A stretch of 29,301 nucleotides of DNA from JBBKWJ01 sp037968895 (GCA_037968895.1 JBBKWJ010000083.1:1-29301), one strand, 5' to 3'; positions 15,865-24,315 are shown, counted from the first letter of the stretch. A program made the numbers and translations. The notes: generated from the letters alone by a model not told the origin.

Positions 15865-16764
15865 ATGGGCGAGATGACAAGAAGCAAAAACGAGATGGCC
15901 GAGATCAACGCTCGGATTGAACAGCACCTACCACTGGTAAAGCACGTGGTGTTCCAGGTAGCAGTTCACTTCCCCCGCCACGTCGACCGTGAAGAGCTCG
16001 CCAGGGCCGGCGCTCTCGGACTGGTCGAAGCCTCACGGCGCTACGACGACAGCCGCGGCGTTCCGTTCGAACGTTTCGCCGCCCAACGTATTCGGGGTTC
16101 AATCCTCGACGCCGTTCGGGCCGCTGACTGGGCCCCTCGCTCAGTCCGCCTTCTGGCTCGCCGCCTCGAAGCAACTGAGCAGGCGCTCGCTACCGAACTT
16201 GGCCGGGTGCCAAGCCTGTCTGAGATGGCGCAATCTCTCGGCGTCGGCGTTGACGAACTCTGCAAGCTGCAGGACCGGCTCTTCCGCTCGGTAGTTCTGG
16301 CCCTCGACCACGAGACGTCAACCGAGGGCGACGAAGACCTCACTCTTGTTGACATTCTTCAGGATCGCTCTAGCCCCGAACCGCTTGAAGAGCTCGAAAC
16401 ACGTGAGCTGCACTCGTATCTTCGTGATGCGGTTGGCTTGCTCCCCGAACGCCAGCGTCTTGTGATTGTTGGCTACTTCCTTGAAGGCAAGACCTCGCAA
16501 GATCTCGCTCGATTCCTGGGCGTGACCGAGTCTCGAATCAGCCAGCTTCGCTCAGAAGCCCTTCGTAACCTCAAGCTAGGCATTGAAGCCCAGTACGACG
16601 GCGAAGAAGAAGAGGTCCCTGCTGGTCGAGTTGCTAAGCGCCAGGCCGCATACGTTGAGCGGGTCGGCGAGGCCTCGCAGTTCCAGGACCGGCTCGGCCG
16701 CTGGGACACCGAATACGACGTTCCCGAAGAGCCACTCTTGCCAGTCGGCGTCGTTCGCCACTGA
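15865..16764 (+). CDS. RNA polymerase sigma factor, FliA/WhiG (sigma-28) type
   Basis: Alternative sigma factor directing RNA polymerase to a specific promoter class. From ATG 15865 it has 299 residues. Region 2 is at about 21-94, with DREELARAGALGLVEASRRYD and FERFAAQRIRGSILDAVRAADWAPRSVR, a FliA/WhiG hallmark. Region 3 is about 96-136, and region 4 about 186-239 with helix-turn-helix TSQDLARFLGVTESRISQLR. A roughly 60-residue acidic and polar C-terminal extension follows region 4, longer than in typical FliA. ATG 15865 is preferred because GAAGGA lies 8 bases upstream. ATG 15856 (behind GGAGG) and ATG 15838 are also in frame. No flagellar genes are visible, so a WhiG-like developmental or stress role is as likely as motility. 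Confidence 0.9.
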   Translation: MGEMTRSKNEMAEINARIEQHLPLVKHVVFQVAVHFPRHVDREELARAGALGLVEASRRYDDSRGVPFERFAAQRIRGSILDAVRAADWAPRSVRLLARRLEATEQALATELGRVPSLSEMAQSLGVGVDELCKLQDRLFRSVVLALDHETSTEGDEDLTLVDILQDRSSPEPLEELETRELHSYLRDAVGLLPERQRLVIVGYFLEGKTSQDLARFLGVTESRISQLRSEALRNLKLGIEAQYDGEEEEVPAGRVAKRQAAYVERVGEASQFQDRLGRWDTEYDVPEEPLLPVGVVRH

Positions 16765-16814
16765 GGCAACGACCAGCGAACTGGCGCTAACGCCGGTGGA
16801 AGGTTGCGGCAGGT

Positions 16815-17555
16815 TTAGAAGGTTGCCGCGGTCTGCCACCGTGATAGCAGTTTGGCATCGCCAAAGATTTCAAGACGGCTCGGGGGCAGACGGCTCCAGA
16901 GCATGAGGAGAAGATCGGATGCCGTTCCCTTGGCGGCAACGTCGGCCTTCTCATGACCGACCGTCCACTCAATCTTGTCGGCGCCAAGGGTGACCATCCA
17001 TTCGCCGTCTTCAATGTCGGTGGCGTGGAGATGTATTGTTTCGCCGGCTCCACCTAATTGTTCGACATTCAGTCGGGATTCGGCGAATACTTCGAAGACC
17101 TCGGTGATGCCATCTCGAGCAAGTGCAGCGTCTATTGGTTCTGCTGAACCGCTCGAGGATGCGGCGTCCCAGCGGTGCATTGCGGTCTCGTGAGCGAGTC
17201 GACGCAGCCACCAACGTGCGGGCTTAGGGCCGGTGAAGGTTGGCCGAATCGCGTCGAGATCAGTTGTTTCAAGTTCTTTGAGAATGGTGTCGCGTGCAGT
17301 GGAAAACCACGGCAGCACGTCGTCGCCGAGTGGGGGTTCGGGCACGCTCGAGCGCCGCGGCGGGGTATCGGGCGTTGTCTGTAGCGACAGGGCGGCGAAA
17401 TTGGCGACCCAGCCGGTATGGCCAATAACGGTGCCGACGGTCCAGCCCTCTATATGTGGGACGACATCAATGATTCGTTCGGGTGCAATCGACGCCAATA
17501 CCGCGCTTTCTTCACGAAGAAGATCGAGGTACTCAGCATCCTGTAGTTGTGTCAT
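16815..17555 (-). CDS. Maleylpyruvate isomerase family mycothiol-dependent enzyme
   Basis: 246-residue protein of the MDMPI/DinB-like superfamily, many members of which use mycothiol, the actinobacterial thiol. GWTVGTVIGHTGW at 37-49 supplies the first metal-binding histidine (H46). LAHETAMHRWDA at 120-131 supplies E123 and H127 with the four-residue spacing known for the metal site. A C-terminal MDMPI_C-like domain runs from about 145, with ETIHLHATD. The actual reaction is unknown. ATG at 17555 has AAGGA about 8 bases upstream. It lies 43 bases after mscS on the same strand, so the two may be cotranscribed. It converges on the sigma gene, and the 50-base gap holds only weak inverted repeats. 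Confidence 0.85.
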   Translation of the reverse strand: MTQLQDAEYLDLLREESAVLASIAPERIIDVVPHIEGWTVGTVIGHTGWVANFAALSLQTTPDTPPRRSSVPEPPLGDDVLPWFSTARDTILKELETTDLDAIRPTFTGPKPARWWLRRLAHETAMHRWDAASSSGSAEPIDAALARDGITEVFEVFAESRLNVEQLGGAGETIHLHATDIEDGEWMVTLGADKIEWTVGHEKADVAAKGTASDLLLMLWSRLPPSRLEIFGDAKLLSRWQTAATF

Positions 17556-17598
17556 TAGAAAATCCTTCCACGTTCTTCCCTCGTTCGTCGAGTCTTGT

Positions 17599-18579
17599 CT
17601 ACTCCGTTATGACGCGTACAGTTCGCTGTGGAAAGGGAATGTCGATTCCCGCGGCGTCAAAGGCTTGTTTTATGCGGAGCCGCAGTTCGCGCGCCGCCGC
17701 CCATTGCTCGTTCGGTTCGGTCTTGATTACGAGGCGAAGGGTGATCCCGTCGGCCTCGAACCGCTCGACGCCGAGGAAGACGGGCTCCTCGATAATCGTG
17801 GCGTTCTCTGACGGCGCATGCCACATGGCGTCTGCCGCACCTTTCATCGCCTTCGCCGCCTCGTCGATATCAGTTTCGTATCCCACCGAAATGTCGAGCA
17901 CTGCCTTCGACCAGAGCTGTGACATGTTGGCTACTCGGTTGATCTGGCCGTTTGGCACGTACCACACGACGCCGGAAACGTCGCGCAGCCGAGTCGAACG
18001 TAAGTTGACCTGCTCGACGGTGCCGACCGCGTCGCCAATATCTACGACATCACCAACCCCGTATTGGTCCTCGATCACAATAAAAAGGCCAGCGAGGAAG
18101 TCTTGGACCATTCGTTGAGCGCCAAAGCCGAGTGCGATGCCAACGACCCCAGCGCCAGCCAGAAGCGGCGCAAGGTTGAGGCCAATTTGGTCGAGCGCGA
18201 TGAGCCCGGCCAAAAACCAAACTACGCCAATGAGTACCGAGGTAAAGACGACGCGCAACGTCAGCGAACGTTGCTTCGTCCGCTCGAGGTGAAGATCGGC
18301 GGCAATCCGTTGAGGTTCTGTAAGGTCGTGAGGACGGAGGCGGACTGCCTCACTTGACTGCCTCGCGAGCCACGCTTTTTCTGCTCGGGGCGCTTGTCGC
18401 CGGATGAGCCGAACGATGAAATAAGCCAAGGCGAGCGTGAACAAGATCATCGGCAGCCGACTGGCGGCCCAGGCCCCCAGATCGGCCACGAATTCGCTAT
18501 TCGTCTGCTTGTAGAGCCAGTTGCACACCGAACTGGCTTCACCGCTACACGCTTCGCTGGTTTGAAAGGCGATAGTCAC
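17599..18579 (-). CDS. mscS: Small-conductance mechanosensitive channel, MscS family
   Basis: Membrane channel that opens under hypo-osmotic stress. 326 residues. Membrane helices are at about 42-58 and 108-129. The pore-lining TM3 at 136-165 has the Gly/Ala-packed AGAGVVGIALGFGAQRMVQDF, followed by GLFIVIEDQYGVGDVV, the start of the MscS beta domain. VPNGQINRVANMS is also typical. The cytoplasmic alpha/beta domain continues to the end. A short, Cys-containing periplasmic N-terminus precedes TM1. GTG at 18579 is the start, with no Shine-Dalgarno sequence, and a 7-bp direct repeat AGACGCT lies immediately upstream at 18585-18598 (plus strand). Translation initiation may be leaderless. Confidence 0.95.
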   Translation of the reverse strand: MTIAFQTSEACSGEASSVCNWLYKQTNSEFVADLGAWAASRLPMILFTLALAYFIVRLIRRQAPRAEKAWLARQSSEAVRLRPHDLTEPQRIAADLHLERTKQRSLTLRVVFTSVLIGVVWFLAGLIALDQIGLNLAPLLAGAGVVGIALGFGAQRMVQDFLAGLFIVIEDQYGVGDVVDIGDAVGTVEQVNLRSTRLRDVSGVVWYVPNGQINRVANMSQLWSKAVLDISVGYETDIDEAAKAMKGAADAMWHAPSENATIIEEPVFLGVERFEADGITLRLVIKTEPNEQWAAARELRLRIKQAFDAAGIDIPFPQRTVRVITE

Positions 18580-18640
18580 GTCTCAGACGCTAGACGCTGG
18601 GATGGGCGTCGCCTGGTTTTCGGCGCAGAGCGCTCGTGTA

Positions 18641-18675
18641 CAAAAACGAGAACGGGCGCACCCTTGGGTGCACCC
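18641..18675 (-). terminator. Terminator of the rpmB-rpmG operon
   Basis: GGGCGCACCC at 18654-18663 pairs with GGGTGCACCC at 18666-18675 with one internal mismatch. On the minus strand the stem is followed by a T-rich tail including TTTTT (18642-18646). It sits 45 bases after rpmG. A second stem-loop at 18691-18711 between rpmG and this one may add to it. Confidence 0.65.
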
Positions 18676-18719
18676 ATTCGCTGAACTTGTGCCTCGTGCG
18701 TTTCGCGAGGCGTGAGTAG

Positions 18720-18887
18720 TTAGCGCTCTTCTTTGAAGACGACGTGCTGACGGACGACTGGGTCGTACTTGGTCAGCTCGAGGCGCTCACGTGTGTTGGT
18801 CTTGTTTTTGCGAGTCACGTAGAGGTAGCCGGTACCTGCCGTTGAGCGCATCTTGACGATTGGTCGCTTTTCATTGCCGCGTGCCAT
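18720..18887 (-). CDS. rpmG: 50S ribosomal protein L33 (cysteine-free form)
   Basis: 55-residue ribosomal protein L33, with PIVKMRSTAGTGYLYVTRKN, typical of the actinobacterial type, and a C-terminal QHVVFKEER. It contains no cysteine, so it lacks the zinc ribbon of the other L33 form. Zinc-independent forms are often zinc-regulated in Actinomycetota, but I saw no clear Zur-like box. ATG at 18887 shares one base with the rpmB stop (TAATG), so translation is coupled to rpmB. Confidence 0.95.
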   Translation of the reverse strand: MARGNEKRPIVKMRSTAGTGYLYVTRKNKTNTRERLELTKYDPVVRQHVVFKEER

Positions 18888-19123
18888 TAGAGCTTCACTC
18901 CCTTACGGCGAAGGTCGGCAACAACCGACTCAATGCCCTTCTTGTTGATCGTCTTGATGCCCTTGGCACTGACGGTCAGAGTGATCCAACGCTTTTCTGA
19001 TTCGACCCAAAACCGTTGACGCTGGATATTGGGGTTCCACCGACGGCGCGTGGCGCGGTGGGAGTGCGAAACATTGTTGCCAAAACTGGGCTTCTTGCCG
19101 GTGACCTGGCAGACCATTGACAT
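18887..19123 (-). CDS. rpmB: 50S ribosomal protein L28
   Basis: 78-residue ribosomal protein L28, beginning MSMVCQVTGKKPSFGNNVSH and continuing RFWVESEKRWITLTVSAKGIKTINKKG, close to the canonical sequence. ATG at 19123 is preceded by GAGGT at good spacing. The stop overlaps the rpmG start by one base. The L28-L33 pair is also found in other phyla. Confidence 0.96.
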   Translation of the reverse strand: MSMVCQVTGKKPSFGNNVSHSHRATRRRWNPNIQRQRFWVESEKRWITLTVSAKGIKTINKKGIESVVADLRRKGVKL

Positions 19124-19448
19124 CTCGTGTACCTCACGAACAAACGAAATAAAGGACGGGAGCAGGATCGCTCCAGTCGACTCATGGATGGTAGCGGGAG
19201 ACTTGGCCGCTGACTACTACGCCGTTGGACTGTTTCAACGCGGAAACAGCGAGGTCACGAACCACAAGGGTGTAATTCACAAGGAGCTTCGCCCGAACAA
19301 AGGGAGTTAAGAAAACTGCGCTTCGTGACGATGACCACCACGAGCGAAATTCTCGCTTGAGTTTCGCGGAAATATGACGATACTGTTACGGAACCCGTCA
19401 TAAACCGTACTGGTCGCCGCCGTGGCCACTGGTTTGTTTGGAGAAATA
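19124..19448. promoter_or_regulatory. Divergent leader between rpmB and the M23 gene
   Basis: About 325 bases without a convincing gene, carrying the rpmB leader (minus) and the M23 promoter (plus). Visible are a perfect 7-bp inverted repeat CTGTTTC-AACGCG-GAAACAG at 19230-19249 and a stem GCGAAA/TTTCGC at 19344-19367 with an inner CTC-GCTT-GAG. A possible plus-strand promoter is TTGAGT at 19358 with TACTGT at 19381 (17-base spacing). The promoter is a weak call. Confidence 0.4.
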
Positions 19449-20684
19449 ATGATTCGCCGTGTTTTGGCTGCGCTCGTAGCCGCACTCGTTCTGCCCCTTA
19501 CTGCAATTGCATCACCCGCCGCTTCCGCCGCTGAAGTGCGCGTAATTACTCTGCCGATCGCGCCAGCGGGGGTCGACGCAGTGCACTGGTCTGACACCTT
19601 TGGTGCCTGCCGGTCTGGGTGTAGCCGCTCGCATATGGGCGTCGACATGATGGGCCCGAAGATGACACCCTTGGTCGCTGTGGCTGACGGAGTTGTCTCC
19701 TGGATGCGACATGACCCCACCAGTGGTAACAACATCAACATCACCGATGCCGATGGTTGGACCTACCACTACGTCCACCTCAATAACGACACCCCTGGCA
19801 CCGACGATGGCGCCAACAACTTCGAGTTTGCCTTCGCTCCTGGGATGGCGCGTGGAGTAACAGTGAAGGCAGGCCAGCTCATCGGTTACATGGGCGATTC
19901 CGGCAATGCCGAGTCAAGTGGCTCTCACCTTCACTTCGAAATTTCGGGGCCTGACGACGTAAACATCAACCCGACGCCAAGCGTCGACGCTGCCCTCCAG
20001 CGCCTCCTCACCGGATCTGCAATCGATAATCTCGGCCTCGATAACATCGAGGGCATTGATACTGCTGCCCAGTTTGCTGCGTTCGCCAACCAACTCAGTG
20101 TCGCACTCATTGGACGTGGTCTTAGCCAGAGCGAACAAACACAGCTCGCGGCCGACATCGCCTCAAAGGGCCTTGGTGGCGCACTCGAGGGCTGGGTCAA
20201 TGTCAACTCAAGGGCCGCATCAATCGATCGTTTGTATCGAGCGTTCTTCCTTCGGTTGCCTGATGCAGGCGGCTTGCGCTACTGGATTGAGCTGAAAGCA
20301 AACGGCAATGATCTTGCTGATCTCGCCGACGTCTTTGCCGCAAGCCCCGAATACCAGATCCGCTACCCAGATATGTCGTTCGGCGACTTCCTCGACCAGC
20401 TCTACCGCGAAGTGCTCAATCGGGAGCCAGACGTTGGCGGCCGCGACTACTGGCTTGAGATGCTTAGGCTTGGACGAGTTACACGCGGTTCAATCGTGGT
20501 GCAATTCACCGAGAGCGAAGAGCTGATGGGTATCACTGGCGTCAGGTCAGAGGCGATCTCGCTCTTTAACCTCTTTGACGGCCGCATTCCTAGCGAAGCC
20601 GAAGTCTCCGCTTGGGTCAACCTCCGCAAGACAATGTCGCTTGCCGATGCAATCGATCATCAATTCGATCTCGCCGACCTGTAG
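19449..20684 (+). CDS. Secreted M23 (LytM) peptidase with C-terminal DUF4214-like repeats
   Basis: 411 residues. Residues 1-28 form a signal peptide (MIRRVLAALVAALVLPLTAI, then ASPAASAA), so the protein is exported. The M23 metallopeptidase domain carries the zinc ligands H62 and D66 in HMGVD and the HLH motif at 160-162, so it is probably active on peptidoglycan cross-bridges or similar. A Cys pair (C54, C58) may form a disulfide. From about 255 to 360 are two DUF4214-like units, YRAFFLRLPDAGGLRYWIE and YREVLNREPDVGGRDYWLE. This is a type seen in surface and S-layer-associated proteins. ATG 19449 is chosen over an upstream frame extension because GGAG lies at the right distance. Confidence 0.85.
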   Translation: MIRRVLAALVAALVLPLTAIASPAASAAEVRVITLPIAPAGVDAVHWSDTFGACRSGCSRSHMGVDMMGPKMTPLVAVADGVVSWMRHDPTSGNNINITDADGWTYHYVHLNNDTPGTDDGANNFEFAFAPGMARGVTVKAGQLIGYMGDSGNAESSGSHLHFEISGPDDVNINPTPSVDAALQRLLTGSAIDNLGLDNIEGIDTAAQFAAFANQLSVALIGRGLSQSEQTQLAADIASKGLGGALEGWVNVNSRAASIDRLYRAFFLRLPDAGGLRYWIELKANGNDLADLADVFAASPEYQIRYPDMSFGDFLDQLYREVLNREPDVGGRDYWLEMLRLGRVTRGSIVVQFTESEELMGITGVRSEAISLFNLFDGRIPSEAEVSAWVNLRKTMSLADAIDHQFDLADL

Positions 20685-20708
20685 ATCCAGCATCAGTGAG
20701 TGCGAGCT

Positions 20709-21962
20709 TCAAGTTCGAAGCGCGTCGCACCACGTTGTTGTAGCGGCAATGAAGCCGTCCACATCCTCATCGCTCACTTCAAAAGAGAGAGCGACGAATC
20801 CCCTCGGGGCCGTGTAGTAACCGGCCTCGAGGAGATCGAGGAAGAACAGTTCCTTGAGCGCGGCATCGTCGGCATGCACGTTCATGAGCGATCCCCAGCC
20901 CGTCACATGAAGCGGCGCTTCGCTTGACTCGAACACGCCATTGAGAGCATGGCGAAGGCGATCGCCACGAGCGTTTACTTCGTACAGCGCTTCTTCGGTG
21001 AGCAGTTCTGACACGGTTGCAACGCCTGCAGCCATGGTGAGGACATTGTTATTGAACGTGCCCCCGTGGGAAAGCGCCTCGCCCGCGCTTGGGTCGAAAA
21101 TCGACATGATGTCGTGTCGGCCGCCGAAGGCTCCGAACGACATGCCTCCTGCGAGGTACTTTCCAAGAGTGGTCAGATCGGGGGTGATTCCTAGCTCGGC
21201 TTGCGCGCCCCCGATGCTGAGTCGTGAGGTCATCACCTCGTCGAAGATCAAGATGGTGCCAACTTCGGTGCAGCGGTCTCGCAGCGTTTGCAGGAAGGCC
21301 GGGTCGCCGGGAATGCACCCACCGGACCCAAGCATCGGTTCGATGAGGGCGCATGCGATCTCATTCCCGTGCTCGGCGAACGCCAGGTTGACGGCATCGA
21401 TGTCGTTGTAGGCACAGGTCACAAACTCGTGAGGTACGGCAAGCGGCTTGCCGGTTGGGCCGAAGTAGAGCACGCCTCCGTGATAGCCACCTTCAAACAC
21501 GAGGACCTTCGACCGGCCCGTCACATGCTTCGCCGAGGCGATAGCCATCAGGTTTGCCTCGGTCCCTGAGTTTGTGAATCGCACCTGATCGAGGCTGGGA
21601 AATCGTTCACAGAGAAGTGCGGCGAATCGAGCCTCGTTGGCGTGGGTGGCGCCGTACGCCCAACCATTGTCAACGGCGGCGTGGATTGCGTCGCGGACGG
21701 CCTGGGGGGAGTGACCGAGCAGCCCAGCGGTGTAGTTGCCAAGCAGATCGAGGTAGCGATGGCCGTCAACGTCGGTCAGATGCGACCCCTCGGCCGATTC
21801 GACCTTGAATGGAAACGGGGACATGTCGAGGACAGACCTGGTGTTTCCTCCCGGCAAAGTCACCGTGGCTTGCTGATGGAGGGAGTGGCTGACTGGGTGG
21901 CTCGCGATGTACTTCTCTTGGGCTAGGCGCAATCGTTCGTCATAACCGTCTCGATCGGCCAT
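20709..21962 (-). CDS. Class III aminotransferase / GSA aminomutase-like PLP enzyme
   Basis: 417-residue fold-type I PLP enzyme, closest in style to glutamate-1-semialdehyde 2,1-aminomutase (HemL) and related class III aminotransferases. NSGTEANLMA at 131-140 and GYHGG at 159-163 are typical. LIFDEVMTSRLS carries the cofactor-pyridine aspartate (D241), and the Schiff-base lysine is K268 in LGKYLAGGMSFGAFGG. Whether it makes tetrapyrrole precursor is unclear, as a true hemL is usually with heme genes, and none are here. ATG at 21962 follows the coxL-like stop by 4 bases, suggesting an operon. No Shine-Dalgarno sequence is evident. Confidence 0.85.
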   Translation of the reverse strand: MADRDGYDERLRLAQEKYIASHPVSHSLHQQATVTLPGGNTRSVLDMSPFPFKVESAEGSHLTDVDGHRYLDLLGNYTAGLLGHSPQAVRDAIHAAVDNGWAYGATHANEARFAALLCERFPSLDQVRFTNSGTEANLMAIASAKHVTGRSKVLVFEGGYHGGVLYFGPTGKPLAVPHEFVTCAYNDIDAVNLAFAEHGNEIACALIEPMLGSGGCIPGDPAFLQTLRDRCTEVGTILIFDEVMTSRLSIGGAQAELGITPDLTTLGKYLAGGMSFGAFGGRHDIMSIFDPSAGEALSHGGTFNNNVLTMAAGVATVSELLTEEALYEVNARGDRLRHALNGVFESSEAPLHVTGWGSLMNVHADDAALKELFFLDLLEAGYYTAPRGFVALSFEVSDEDVDGFIAATTTWCDALRT

Positions 21963-21966
21963 GTCG

Positions 21967-24258
21967 TTACTTGGCCGCCTTGAGTGCCTGCCAAACCGCC
22001 TCGGCTGTCAATGGCATGTCGATGTGTTTCACGCCGAGGTGCGAGACAGCGTCTATCACGGCGTTTTGCACGGCCGACGTTGAACCGATGGTGCCTGACT
22101 CGCCTATTCCCTTTGCCCCGAGCGGGTTGCGGGGACTAGGTGTTTCGGTGTTGAACGTCTCGAAGAAGATCATCTCCGCGGCGGACGGCATGGCGTAGTT
22201 CAACAGGTTCGCTGTAACCGGGTTGCCGTCGGCGTCGTAGGCAACGATCTCGAACAGGGCCTGCGCAATGCCTTGGGCGATGCCGCCGTGTTGTTGGCCG
22301 CGAACCAAAAGCGGGTTGAGAATCCGACCGCAGTCGTCGACCGCGATATGACGGAGCATTGTGGTCTCGCCGGTGTCGGTGTCGACTTCGACGAATGACA
22401 CATGAGTACCGAACGGGAAGGTGGAATCGATGCCATCGAAGTCGAGTTCATGGGCCAATCCGGCGGCCATGTCGGCTGGGCGTGCGCCGTCGTCGTTCGC
22501 GGCCTTGGCGAGTTGAGACCAGGTCAACGAATTGGAAGGAACGCCAGCGACATGGAGGCCTCCTTCGCCTTTCACAATGTCGTCTGGCGACGCCTCGAGC
22601 AGATGACCAGCCAGCTTCTTCGCCTTGTCGAGAACTGTTTCGCTGGCCACATGCACGGCTGAACCCGCAGTTTGCAGGGAGCGAGACCCCATGGTGCCGG
22701 ATCCACGGGGAACCTCGTCGGTGTCAGACTGGAGGACTGTTATCTGGTCCATGTCGACGCCAAGCATGTCGGCGATGATCATGGAGAACGCAGTGATATG
22801 GCCTTGTCCGTGAGCGCTGGTGCCGACCCTTGCTGTGACGGTGCCGTCTTCGTTGATTTCGACTGCGCCATATTCAAGGTGGAGGCCGGCGGGAGCCGTG
22901 ACCTCAACGTAGGAAGATACACCGATGCCGAGTTGGCGGGGGTTGCCAGAAGCGCGCCGTTCGACCTGTTGGGCCCGCATGTCGGCGTAGCCGGCTTTGT
23001 CTAGGGCTTCATCAAGGGCGAGTTCGTACTCACCGCTGTCGTAATTTGCGCCGCCGTGGGTTGTGAGCGGGAACTGGTCTGGCGTCAGGAAGTTGCGGCG
23101 ACGCATCTCGGCCGGATCAATGCCGAGCTCTTTGGCCGCAATATCGATGATGCGCTCGAGAACCTGTGTTGCCTCCGGCCGCCCCGCACCGCGATAGGCA
23201 GCGGTTGGTGTGGTGTTGGTAATTGCGGAGCGGGCATGGAAGCGGAGCTTCGGGATCTTGTAGACACCTTGGCTCATTGTTTGTGTAAAGACGGTCAGGA
23301 AGGCACCGATCGCAGGGTAGGCGCCACCGTTTGCGACAACGTCCAGGTCGAGGCCGGTGATGATGCCGTCGTTTGTTGTCCCGAGCTTTGCGTAGAGCAC
23401 CATGTCGCGCCCGTGCGCCATCGCGACCATGTTCTCGCTACGTATCTCGGTCCATTTGCACGGCTGACCGAGCTGCTGGGCGACAGCTGTCGTGAGGATC
23501 TGCTCGACATAAGGGCCAGCCTTCGGTCCGAAGCCGCCGCCGACTGCAGGCGCTACGACTCGCAAATTCGCAGCATCGAGACCCATCTGGCCCACTAGTG
23601 CATCGCGAACGGCGATGGGGTTCTGGCTTGAGATCCAGATCGTGAGATGTCCGTTTTCGCCTGGGATCACGGCACAGCCATTGTTTTCCATCGGGACGCC
23701 TGCGAGTCGCTGACTCACCACCCGACCCTCCGCAATGTGTTCGGCCCCGACCAGCGGATCTTCCTCCGCACCGATCGCTGTTTCGAAGACCATGTTTGAG
23801 CCGTGCTCTTCAATGATCAGAGGCGCCCCATCGGCCAACGCGGCCTCGGCATCAGTGACGGCACCGAGCGCCTCATAGTCAACGAAGACGGTCTCGGCGG
23901 CATCGATTGCTTCGGCCAGAGAGTCAGCGACGATGACCGCAAGAATATCGCCGACGAATCGAACCTTTCCTTTCGCCAACGGCGGCCGAGCCGTGTGGGG
24001 TGGAAAAAGCGGGAACGCCAAGAACGGTGCAAGCTCAAGCGTGTCGGCGGTCCATACTCCGCGGACCCCAGGCATGCCGGCTGTGTCGGAGACATCGACC
24101 GAACCAATCGTGGCGTGGGCCATGACTGAGCGAACGAAATAGACGTGCCCGACACCAGCGATATCTAGGTCGTCACAGAACTTGTCGGCTCCTACAAGAA
24201 GCGAAGGGTCTTCACGTCGTAGAACCGAATTGCCGAGAATTGAGCCTTGCACAGGCAT
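21967..24258 (-). CDS. CoxL-like molybdenum hydroxylase large subunit (form II type)
   Basis: 763-residue molybdopterin-binding subunit of the xanthine dehydrogenase/CO dehydrogenase family. Features are VGGGFGPKAGPY near 239-250, the active-site loop AYRGAGR at 354-360, and the conserved catalytic glutamate E720 in GAKGIGESGT. AYRGAGR is the form II signature. True CO dehydrogenases carry AYXCSFR, so CO oxidation is unlikely and the substrate is probably an aldehyde, purine or N-heterocycle. The partner FAD and 2Fe-2S subunits are not in this window. ATG at 24258 has AAGGAGA 7 bases upstream. A palindrome precedes it. It is followed by an aminotransferase-type gene. Confidence 0.9.
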   Translation of the reverse strand: MPVQGSILGNSVLRREDPSLLVGADKFCDDLDIAGVGHVYFVRSVMAHATIGSVDVSDTAGMPGVRGVWTADTLELAPFLAFPLFPPHTARPPLAKGKVRFVGDILAVIVADSLAEAIDAAETVFVDYEALGAVTDAEAALADGAPLIIEEHGSNMVFETAIGAEEDPLVGAEHIAEGRVVSQRLAGVPMENNGCAVIPGENGHLTIWISSQNPIAVRDALVGQMGLDAANLRVVAPAVGGGFGPKAGPYVEQILTTAVAQQLGQPCKWTEIRSENMVAMAHGRDMVLYAKLGTTNDGIITGLDLDVVANGGAYPAIGAFLTVFTQTMSQGVYKIPKLRFHARSAITNTTPTAAYRGAGRPEATQVLERIIDIAAKELGIDPAEMRRRNFLTPDQFPLTTHGGANYDSGEYELALDEALDKAGYADMRAQQVERRASGNPRQLGIGVSSYVEVTAPAGLHLEYGAVEINEDGTVTARVGTSAHGQGHITAFSMIIADMLGVDMDQITVLQSDTDEVPRGSGTMGSRSLQTAGSAVHVASETVLDKAKKLAGHLLEASPDDIVKGEGGLHVAGVPSNSLTWSQLAKAANDDGARPADMAAGLAHELDFDGIDSTFPFGTHVSFVEVDTDTGETTMLRHIAVDDCGRILNPLLVRGQQHGGIAQGIAQALFEIVAYDADGNPVTANLLNYAMPSAAEMIFFETFNTETPSPRNPLGAKGIGESGTIGSTSAVQNAVIDAVSHLGVKHIDMPLTAEAVWQALKAAK

Positions 24259-24273
24259 GGAGTCTCCTTGGAG

Positions 24274-24294
24274 CAGAATCGTTTCGACATTCTG
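24274..24294. promoter_or_regulatory. Palindrome upstream of the coxL-like gene
   Basis: CAGAAT at 24274-24279 and ATTCTG at 24289-24294 are exact inverted copies, with CG-TTT-CG in the centre. It lies 15 bases before the coxL-like start, in the 57-base gap after the DUF4173-like gene. It may be an operator or an mRNA hairpin near the ribosome-binding site. No known regulator is implied. Confidence 0.4.
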
Positions 24295-24315
24295 GCCTAT
24301 GTCTGACTTCAGTAC

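Noticed and set aside
16783..16829. Terminator between the sigma gene and the convergent isomerase gene
   Set aside because: Only a 4-bp GGCG/CGCC stem and a 6-bp GCGGCA/TGCCGC stem are present, without T-runs on either strand.
23056..23598. 180-residue plus-strand ORF and similar plus-strand ORFs opposite the coxL-like and GGDEF-EAL genes
   Set aside because: These are antisense frames of high-GC coding sequence. No signature, start site or gap supports them.
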